Under the pieces are notes generated by a model that was not told the origin of the DNA, did not search any database, and saw nothing but the letters and a program-made list of their open reading frames with translations. Source: Anaerolineales bacterium (GTDB lineage: Bacteria > Chloroflexota > Anaerolineae > 4572-78 > NAK82). Taken from it: DNA of 11,725 nucleotides. The stretch spans positions 1-11,725 of the forward strand of contig JAHELX010000132.1 in the NCBI GenBank assembly GCA_024643945.1. Reading direction: 5' to 3'. Below, piece after piece: positions 6,508 through 11,725 of the stretch. Position numbers and translations under genes: made by a program. Each line of letters opens with the position of its first letter. Within the stretch, counting starts at the first letter, position 1.

Positions 6508-7995
6508 ATGACGCGTGCTATGTCCGCCGTTTTTCCGCTGCTCGAAGCGTCTGAGGCTTTCAGGCCGGTGCGCGCCGCTGGGCGGCCCATTTTCCGCCAG
6601 GACTGCGCCAAGTACGCGATGTTTTACGCCCCCGGCTGCCTGTGCGTGGTAGCCCAGTTAGAAGCAGATCGCTTTGAGACAGCCATCGCCTCGCTCGATG
6701 CTCCCCTGGTGCGTGAGTCTGAGGAAGGACAAAGCTCACCCGTGGACTGGAGAGCCGAGTTGTGGCGCCGGGCGGACCTGGCGATTGCGGAGGCGAAGCG
6801 TTTGCAGGAAGAACCTTTCAGCCCGGAATGTCTCACCCTGTATATGAACAACGAGTGCAACCTGAGTTGCGTATATTGCCACACCGATCCCTCGCCGAGA
6901 CCTGTCGCCCGGCTGGAGTTGGAAGCTATTGCTGCCGCTGGAGAGGTCGTAGCAAAAAGCTGCCGTCAGAAAGGCGTTCCTTTCTCCATCGTGTTTCACG
7001 GCGGCGGTGAGCCTACTCTCCATCGTCAGCGGGTTGACAGCGCCATGTCTCGTCTCGAAGCGGTGGCCACTGCCCACGACGTCGAGCCCTTTCGCTACGT
7101 GGCCACTAACGGCGCTATGTCTGAGGAGAAAGCCCGCTGGCTGGCGCACCATTTTGATCTGGTTGGCCTGTCCTGCGACGGGCCGGCCGAGGTCCAAAAC
7201 CACCAGAGGCCGCGCTGGGGCGGCAGAGGTACCTCACGGGTTCTGGAGCGTACCGCCTACATTTTGCGCGAGGAGGGTTGCCGGCTTCACGTGCGGACGA
7301 CGATTACAGGCGCGACGCTGAACCGACAGGCCGAAATTGCGGACTACATCTGCCAGCGATTCTCACCGGAAGAGATCCATTTCGAGCCAGTCTACGTGGG
7401 CGGCAGGACCAGCGCCTTCACGGGACTTGACGCCGATCAAGTCAACGAGTTCGTCACCAACTTCCTGGAAGCGCAGCGATTCGCCCGAGGATATGGGATT
7501 CCCTTGCTAAGCTCGGGCAGCCGACCGGGTACAATCCACGGCCCCTATTGCCACGTGTTCCGTCACGTGATCAACCTGGTGCCAGGTGGCCTGGCCACCG
7601 CTTGCTTCAAAATCACCGAGGCGGCTCAGATCAAGGAGAAGGAGGCAAACATCGGCTCACTGAACCGCGATACCGGGCGCTTTGAGATTGATCACTTTCG
7701 GGTACAAGCGTTGCGCCACCAACTGAATGTCACCCTTCCTGAATGTGCGGAATGCTTCAACCGCTATCATTGTGCCAGGGAGTGCCCCGACTGCTGCCCG
7801 CTCGACAAGAACGCCCACCCGGGCAGCGTCTCGGTGGTGCCGGGCTTTCGCTGCCGAGCCCAGAAAGCGCTGGCCTATGCAAGCCTCCGAGAGACCGCTG
7901 AGCGTCTGTGGTCTGCAAGGGAAGAAATAGTAGGGAATGGGAAAACCATCTGTGGCGAATCCTCTCGTATCGTCTATGGAACAGCGATTCTTTGA
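6508..7995 (+). CDS. Second radical SAM/SPASM protein, putative peptide maturase
   Basis: The product is 495 residues from the ATG at 6508, one base after the upstream TAG and with GAAGAG at 6498-6503 as ribosome-binding site. Residues 1-105 are an N-terminal region with C33, C44 and C46 that could be a peptide-binding or substrate-handling domain. C117, C121 and C124 (CNLSCVYC) are the catalytic cluster ligands and HGGGEP lies at 164-169. The SPASM domain has C348, C366, then C413-x2-C416-x5-C422-x3-C426, with extra C429/C430 and C449. The core spacing is identical to that of the enzyme at 599-1945, and both share the HGGGEP variant, so the two are probably paralogues. The reading frame continues 59 bases into the next gene. 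The likely role is modification of the Cys-rich tail or of an unseen peptide, with the preceding PqqD-like protein as partner. Confidence 0.9.
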   Translation: MTRAMSAVFPLLEASEAFRPVRAAGRPIFRQDCAKYAMFYAPGCLCVVAQLEADRFETAIASLDAPLVRESEEGQSSPVDWRAELWRRADLAIAEAKRLQEEPFSPECLTLYMNNECNLSCVYCHTDPSPRPVARLELEAIAAAGEVVAKSCRQKGVPFSIVFHGGGEPTLHRQRVDSAMSRLEAVATAHDVEPFRYVATNGAMSEEKARWLAHHFDLVGLSCDGPAEVQNHQRPRWGGRGTSRVLERTAYILREEGCRLHVRTTITGATLNRQAEIADYICQRFSPEEIHFEPVYVGGRTSAFTGLDADQVNEFVTNFLEAQRFARGYGIPLLSSGSRPGTIHGPYCHVFRHVINLVPGGLATACFKITEAAQIKEKEANIGSLNRDTGRFEIDHFRVQALRHQLNVTLPECAECFNRYHCARECPDCCPLDKNAHPGSVSVVPGFRCRAQKALAYASLRETAERLWSAREEIVGNGKTICGESSRIVYGTAIL

Positions 7996-9352
7996 CCAGT
8001 TTTTCCGCGCTGCTCCACCGGAAGTAGACGTGGAGGCCATCCGGCGGGAGTGGTTGGCTCTTAAGCCACCCTATCGGGTAGACGACCGCCAGTTACCCCT
8101 GCCGGTGTGGGCCAGACGAGGCTTCACGGAGAGCGGGGAGCAGGCGTGGGCAGTACTTTGCCGGGATGTAAGTCACATTGACCTCGCCCGGCCATTTTGC
8201 ATCTACGTCCACATCCCCTTTTGCGCCAACCGGTGTAGCTTTTGCGATTGCTACTCTTTCCGGCTGAAGCGGCACCAAGCCCAACATGTCGAGGGGTACA
8301 TCGACCTGTTGGACCAGGAGATGCGTCTCTGGAGTCAATTGGGCACGCTTGCTCATCGGCCCGTATCAACCGTGCACTTCGGAGGAGGGACGCCCACATT
8401 CCTGGGAGAAGAGCCCTTCAGCCGCCTGGTGAAAAACTGCCGCGAGCATTTTGCCATAGGACCGCAGACAGAGTGGGCACTGGAGTCCACCACGTCTGAG
8501 CTCACTGACGAAATGTTCTCCCGGCTTGACGCTCTGGGCTTCACCCGGCTCCACGTCGGCGTACAGAGTCTCGAGGACCCTGTGCGTCGGCACATCAAGC
8601 GACGGGAGCCTGCGGCGGTCGTATTGGACAAGATCGCCCAGGCGGCAACCATGGGCTGGATCGTCAGTGTGGACCTGATATTCGGCCTGCCAGGCCAATC
8701 TCTTGAAGGTCTGCTGGACGATATTAAGGCCCTGTCGGCAGCCGGCGTGGATGGCTTTTCCCTGTACGAGCTGCAACTGTCCTCTCGTAACCGCAAATTC
8801 GCCGAGGAACACGGCCTGGTGGAACGGCCACGCCTGGCCAACCACTTTCTGGCTCAGGCTGCCTCGCGCCTGCTGGCTGCCCTGGGATACAGGAAAACGC
8901 TGTTCAACCATTTCGCCCGCGAGAAAGATACAAACCTCTATTTCACTTTCCCGGAGCGCGGAGAAGACTGTCTGGCCTTGGGCACCATCGCCGACGGCGT
9001 TTTCGGCGATTACCATTACCGCCATCCAGAGTACTCTGCTTACTGCCGGGGTGTTGGCGAGGCGTTTCCTGCCCTGCAAGGGGGACTGCAAAGGAATGAT
9101 CTGGAGAACCGGTTGCACCCTCTGGAAGTTGCTATCCTATCAGGAAGCATCTCCCTGGAGTTGTTTTCGGAGTCGTTGGGCAAGGACTGTTCTGAGAAGT
9201 TGCTTGGCCGCTGGCGGGAATCAGCTCTGGTCGAGGATGATACTCAGGCCGAGTGTGTATCTACGAGCTCCAAGTTACGCCTGACGGCGAACGGCTCCTG
9301 GTTCACCGGAACTATGATGGCGCAACTTTCGGCTCAGAGCTTTGACTTTTAA
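7937..9352 (+). CDS. HemN/HemW-like radical SAM protein, possible class C methyltransferase-like or tailoring enzyme
   Basis: The product is 471 residues. The HemN superfamily is clear from YVHIPFC (90-96), the cluster ligands C96, C100 and C103, GGGTPT at 139-144, FTRLHVGVQS at ~192-201 and DLIFGLPGQ at 236-244. A fourth cysteine, C105, gives CxxxCxxCxC as in HemN proper; HemW-type proteins usually have Phe there. HemN makes protoporphyrinogen, HemW is a heme chaperone, and class C radical SAM methyltransferases of thiopeptide and other natural-product pathways share this fold. Being fourth in a chain of radical SAM genes, overlapping the previous one by 59 bases, favours a tailoring role over housekeeping heme metabolism. 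The ~80-residue N-terminal extension (EAIRREWLALKPPYR) is unusual for HemW. The ATG at 7937 has only a very close GGG; ATG 7976 is an alternative start. Confidence 0.86.
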   Translation: MGKPSVANPLVSSMEQRFFDQFFRAAPPEVDVEAIRREWLALKPPYRVDDRQLPLPVWARRGFTESGEQAWAVLCRDVSHIDLARPFCIYVHIPFCANRCSFCDCYSFRLKRHQAQHVEGYIDLLDQEMRLWSQLGTLAHRPVSTVHFGGGTPTFLGEEPFSRLVKNCREHFAIGPQTEWALESTTSELTDEMFSRLDALGFTRLHVGVQSLEDPVRRHIKRREPAAVVLDKIAQAATMGWIVSVDLIFGLPGQSLEGLLDDIKALSAAGVDGFSLYELQLSSRNRKFAEEHGLVERPRLANHFLAQAASRLLAALGYRKTLFNHFAREKDTNLYFTFPERGEDCLALGTIADGVFGDYHYRHPEYSAYCRGVGEAFPALQGGLQRNDLENRLHPLEVAILSGSISLELFSESLGKDCSEKLLGRWRESALVEDDTQAECVSTSSKLRLTANGSWFTGTMMAQLSAQSFDF

Positions 9353-9639
9353 GAATTCGATCCCTTTCCTTACTCACTTAGATGCACAAGACTGAAGCTC
9401 CTTTTCCCAGTCATCAAGTGGCTTGCACTTGTTAGCATCTTGGCGTAGAATTCTCTGGGCTGCTGGCGCACCTGCCCGTCCTGCGCCCGCTGGTGCGGCC
9501 CCGTCCTGGCTCGGACGGGACAGGGCCGGCATAGGTGGCTCCCCCTTGCGGGACCGGTGCATGCGAGCCAGGGAGCTCAACATCAGGCGAATGGTTAGCA
9601 CATAGGGCCTTTTTCATATTGCGTCCAATACTGCAAAAA

Positions 9640-9673
9640 TTCCTGCGAGGCCAGTGCTGTGGCGTCGCAGGAA
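9640..9673 (+). other. Long perfect-arm inverted repeat (hairpin)
   Basis: TTCCTGCGA (9640-9648) pairs exactly with TCGCAGGAA (9665-9673). After a single G-G mismatch, GCCA (9650-9653) pairs with TGGC (9660-9663) around the loop GTGCTG. Thirteen of fourteen positions pair. No T-run follows, so it is probably not an intrinsic terminator by itself. It could be a structured RNA, a processing site or an operator. Confidence 0.6.
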
Positions 9674-9710
9674 CTCGCTCATTAACTTCCTTCATCTTCT
9701 ACTCGACACC

Positions 9711-9745
9711 AGGCCTGCGATCTCTCGGAGGCCTTTTTGTCTTTA
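9711..9745 (+). terminator. Rho-independent terminator candidate
   Basis: The arms AGGCCTGCGA (9711-9720) and TCGGAGGCCT (9725-9734) pair at nine of ten positions (one G-G mismatch) around a TCTC loop. They are followed directly by TTTTGTCTTT. It lies ~360 bases after the last radical SAM gene and upstream of the next gene's promoter, so it probably ends transcripts from the locus. Confidence 0.65.
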
Positions 9746-9779
9746 GGGCCTACCTCATGGTCCTATGCGCAAGATGTCA

Positions 9780-9808
9780 CTGAGGTCGGTACGGCAGCGG
9801 CATATAAT
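9780..9808 (+). promoter_or_regulatory. Putative promoter of the secreted beta-sandwich gene
   Basis: A perfect TATAAT lies at 9803-9808, about 45 bases before the start codon. The best -35 with 17-base spacing is CTGAGG (9780-9785), only three of six consensus positions. The element follows a terminator-like hairpin, which supports an independent transcription unit starting here. Confidence 0.4.
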
Positions 9809-9840
9809 AAATAAAGTTGAGGTCTGACCCATCTGGCGAA

Positions 9841-9853
9841 AAGGAGAGGTGAG
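9841..9853 (+). promoter_or_regulatory. Ribosome-binding site
   Basis: AAGGAG at 9841-9846 sits seven bases before the ATG at 9854 and favours it over the adjacent in-frame ATG at 9857. Confidence 0.65.
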
Positions 9854-11515
9854 ATGATGAAAAGACTTGTTCAATGGCTCTTGGCTCTAATCAGCGTGGT
9901 CGTTTTATTGCTGCTGCCGGCCGTGGTGCTGGCCAGCAATCTGCTGACCAACGGGAACTTTGAAAGTTTCAGCGATATCCCAAACCGCACGTGGGATGAA
10001 ATCAACGAGAAGGTTGGCACCGGCTGGAATTACTTCTACATTCCTTCCGGCACGCGGTTGAATAAGCTGCACTGGTTTAGCTCACAAGATTTTGCTACGG
10101 CGTTCAAAGGGCTGAATTACCGGCTGGAGGGGAATTATGCACAGAATATGTGGTCAGCCTACGAGTTCGACGCCGGCATCTACCAGCGGGTGACCGGTCT
10201 CATCACCGGCACTGCCTACGCCTTCGACGTGCCCCTCGTCACCTATTGGCGTGGCCCCGGCTACCCGCCCAGCGATGGGATCATGAAAAAATGGGTCGGC
10301 ATAGATCCCTACGGCGGGACCGATCCCACCAGCCCCAATGTCATCTGGAGCGATGTCAACTCCAAGGACAAGGCATGGATTTACATGGATATCGCCGCGC
10401 GCGCCGAATCGGACGCCATGACCTTCTTTGTGCGCATCCAGGCTCCGGAGAACGACTCATATCTCCATTATGACCTGGATATGGTGTACATAGATGCCGC
10501 CAAGGCGGACCTGGCCCCCACCGTGAACCTGATCGCAACTGCCAGCGGCACCGACGTCACTTTCAGTTGGACCGGCTCGGCAGCACCCGGTTGGGATCCT
10601 AAAGGTGTCGAGGTACAGTACCGGGACGAACTCGAGGGCGTGTGGCAGACCATCCAGGGCAAAACAGGCGACGGGGACTCGAGCCATGCGTTCTCCGGGC
10701 AGCCAGGCCACACCTATACCGTCCGCGCCCGCCCCTGGCAAACGATGGTCGAAACGTATAACAGCGATATCGATATGCCCGGCCTATGGGTTGAGAAGTC
10801 GGTCACGCTGGGGGGCGTCTTTAGCGGCTACGTGCGCAACCACTTCGATATCGGCATCGGCGGCGCCACGGTCTCTATTGCCGGCAGCGGAAGCAGCACC
10901 AGCAGCGAGCCAGGGGGATTCTATACGCTGGTACCGCCCGCTTATGGATCGCAGTACCCCGTCGCCGCCAGCGCCAGCGGCTACAAATCGCCGCTTCCTA
11001 TCACGGCGACGGTCGCCAGCACAACGAGCGTCACATCCATCACTTTCACCCTCAAGCCAGCCAAAGACGCCATCAAAAACGGCGACTTTGAGAGTGATAC
11101 CAGCCAGTGGACTCTATCGGGGGCGGGGAGCGCGACAGTCTTCAGTGGAGATCACCGCAGCGGAAAAGCCAGCCTGGAACTGACCGGCGCCATCACCCTG
11201 ATGCAAGCCGCCGTTCTCTCCGGCGTTTACAACCCTACCCTCTCCTTCTGGTACGACCTGGCGCTGACGGGAGGGGATAGCTTGGAGGTAACTCTCAACC
11301 AGGGAAGCACGCTGCTGGCCTCGAAGGTCTTCACAGGCAGCACCACTGAGTGGCAGCATGCCTGGCTGGCGCTGGATCAGCCCAGTCAATATACCGGGAC
11401 GCTCATGGTGAGCTTTCACCTGACGGGCGGCCAGGTATCCCTGGATGAGGTCAGTCTGGGCGATGGGCCGCATACGATTTTCTTGCCGGTCATTCTGCAG
11501 TCTGCCACGTCGTAA
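9854..11515 (+). CDS. Secreted multidomain beta-sandwich protein (CBM-like, FN3-like, carboxypeptidase-regulatory-like domains)
   Basis: This 553-residue protein begins with a clear Sec signal peptide (KR, then hydrophobic residues 7-25, and AVVLA-SN cleavage near 27/28). Residues ~30-215 start with NLLTNGNFESF and look like a carbohydrate-binding jelly-roll. Residues ~218-318 resemble an FN3-type domain (APTVNLIATASGTDVTFSWTG ... YTVRARPW). Residues ~323-405 match a carboxypeptidase regulatory-like fold (FSGYVRN, GGATVSIAGSGS, GGFYTLVPP). Residues ~406-537 are another CBM4/9-like jelly-roll, opening AIKNGDFESDTSQWTLSG. The chain ends with TIFLPVIL and six more residues, the same LPV motif that precedes the stalk of the protein at 1-546, but with no Cys-rich tail. 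No catalytic domain is visible. A role in binding surface or extracellular polysaccharide is inferred from domain style. It has its own promoter and is separated from the radical SAM block. Confidence 0.85.
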   Translation: MMKRLVQWLLALISVVVLLLLPAVVLASNLLTNGNFESFSDIPNRTWDEINEKVGTGWNYFYIPSGTRLNKLHWFSSQDFATAFKGLNYRLEGNYAQNMWSAYEFDAGIYQRVTGLITGTAYAFDVPLVTYWRGPGYPPSDGIMKKWVGIDPYGGTDPTSPNVIWSDVNSKDKAWIYMDIAARAESDAMTFFVRIQAPENDSYLHYDLDMVYIDAAKADLAPTVNLIATASGTDVTFSWTGSAAPGWDPKGVEVQYRDELEGVWQTIQGKTGDGDSSHAFSGQPGHTYTVRARPWQTMVETYNSDIDMPGLWVEKSVTLGGVFSGYVRNHFDIGIGGATVSIAGSGSSTSSEPGGFYTLVPPAYGSQYPVAASASGYKSPLPITATVASTTSVTSITFTLKPAKDAIKNGDFESDTSQWTLSGAGSATVFSGDHRSGKASLELTGAITLMQAAVLSGVYNPTLSFWYDLALTGGDSLEVTLNQGSTLLASKVFTGSTTEWQHAWLALDQPSQYTGTLMVSFHLTGGQVSLDEVSLGDGPHTIFLPVILQSATS

Positions 11516-11539
11516 AGGGCAGGCTCGCTGTGAGAAGTC

Positions 11540-11586
11540 GTGGGGCCCGCCTGTGCAGCCTGGAAAGGCTGCCCCACTCTAATTTT
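11540..11586 (+). terminator. Hairpin between convergent genes, probable terminator
   Basis: CAGCCT (11556-11561) and AGGCTG (11566-11571) form a perfect stem with a GGAA tetraloop. GTGGGG (11540-11545) can extend it by pairing with CCCCAC (11572-11577), leaving a ten-base bulge on the 5' side. TCTAATTTT follows. It lies 25 bases after one stop codon and 8 bases beyond the convergent stop, a position expected for a shared terminator. Confidence 0.5.
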
Positions 11587-11725
11587 CAGACAGCCTGCCA
11601 GTGTTTCGGTAGTTGTGCCAGGCTGCGTGCCAGTTGTTGCATATACTGGCGATTCTCCAGCTTGTCTCGCCAGGTTGGGGGGATGGCTTCGACTCCCAGG
11701 TAAGCGCCCGAGACGGCACCGGCCA
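11586..11725 (-). CDS. ADP-ribosylglycohydrolase family protein, C-terminal fragment (5' partial)
   Basis: The last 45 codons of a minus-strand gene run off the window edge and stop with TGA at 11588-11586. The visible peptide contains AGAVSGAYLGVEAIP followed by WRDKLENRQYMQQLARSL. This matches the C-terminal end of the ADP-ribosylglycohydrolase (DraG/ARH-like) family, where a G..G...G helix and a 'P..W...L' segment close the all-alpha fold. Family members remove ADP-ribose from proteins or small molecules. The metal-binding residues lie mostly upstream and cannot be checked. It is convergent to the secreted protein gene and probably unrelated to the radical SAM locus. Confidence 0.75.
   Translation of the reverse strand, partial: AGAVSGAYLGVEAIPPTWRDKLENRQYMQQLARSLAQLPKHWQAV

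Larger units (their letters stand above)
9353..9853 (+). other. Intergenic region: two strong hairpins, terminator and promoter; no supported gene
   Basis: This 501-base gap ends the radical SAM locus. It contains a GC-rich stem CCCGTCC/GGACGGG (9500-9506 with 9513-9519, loop TGGCTC), a long hairpin at 9640-9673, a terminator-like hairpin at 9711-9738 and a TATAAT box at 9803-9808. A 75-codon minus-strand frame (9601 down to 9374, GTG start) covers part of it but resembles nothing I know. Confidence 0.55.

Noticed and set aside
7937..9352. Calling the last radical SAM gene hemN or hemW
   Set aside because: Superfamily motifs alone do not separate heme enzymes from natural-product tailoring enzymes, and the context does not support heme synthesis.
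9374..9601. 75-codon minus-strand frame in the intergenic region
   Set aside because: Plausible composition but only a GTG start, no recognisable family, and it overlaps GC-rich repeats. A degraded transposon-like remnant cannot be excluded, but I see no inverted terminal repeats or transposase motif.
9535..9783. 82-codon plus-strand frame across the two hairpins
   Set aside because: It spans both inverted repeats and the terminator, and has no domain or ribosome-binding site.

Overview
The window reads as part of a chromosome from an uncultured Chloroflexota bacterium (Anaerolineae/Caldilineae-like). The grounds are moderately high GC, a secreted protein with a CUB-like domain followed by an IYLPVV-type motif and a Thr/Pro stalk, a second secreted protein ending in IFLPVIL, and a GT-C type glycosyltransferase with the 'DD..ISMRYARNLAEG..NPGERVEGYSN' signature. 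This assignment comes from family style and was not checked by any search.

Positions 1-9352 form a co-directional plus-strand block that looks like one biosynthetic locus. In order it holds: (1) the C-terminal part of a secreted CUB-like protein with a Thr/Pro-repeat stalk and a 22-residue tail carrying seven cysteines, ending in Cys (1-546); (2) a radical SAM/SPASM protein (599-1945); (3) a radical SAM protein without SPASM, with an extra N-terminal Cys triad (2084-3244); (4) a GT-C glycosyltransferase that appears to have lost its middle (3258-4391); (5) a second, intact-looking polytopic GT-C-like protein (4712-6076); (6) a small PqqD-like/RRE candidate (6057-6506); (7) a second radical SAM/SPASM protein (6508-7995); (8) a HemN/HemW-like radical SAM protein (7937-9352). 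Genes 5 to 8 overlap or are one base apart, so they are very likely translationally coupled.

The working model is inference. The Cys-rich tail of protein 1 would be a RiPP-like target modified by the four radical SAM enzymes, with the PqqD-like protein as recognition or scaffold subunit. The GT-C proteins could act on the Thr-rich stalk or another surface glycan. The target differs from a classical RiPP precursor because the putative modified segment sits at the end of an exported protein instead of in a small free peptide. No dedicated protease, ABC transporter or free short precursor was found in the window.

Positions 9353-9853 are a 500-base intergenic region with two strong hairpins. The second (9711-9738) is followed by a T-run and is a good terminator candidate. 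A TATAAT box at 9803-9808 precedes an independent gene (9854-11515) for a secreted multidomain beta-sandwich protein. A hairpin at 11540-11577 separates it from a convergent, truncated ADP-ribosylglycohydrolase-family gene on the minus strand (11586-11725).
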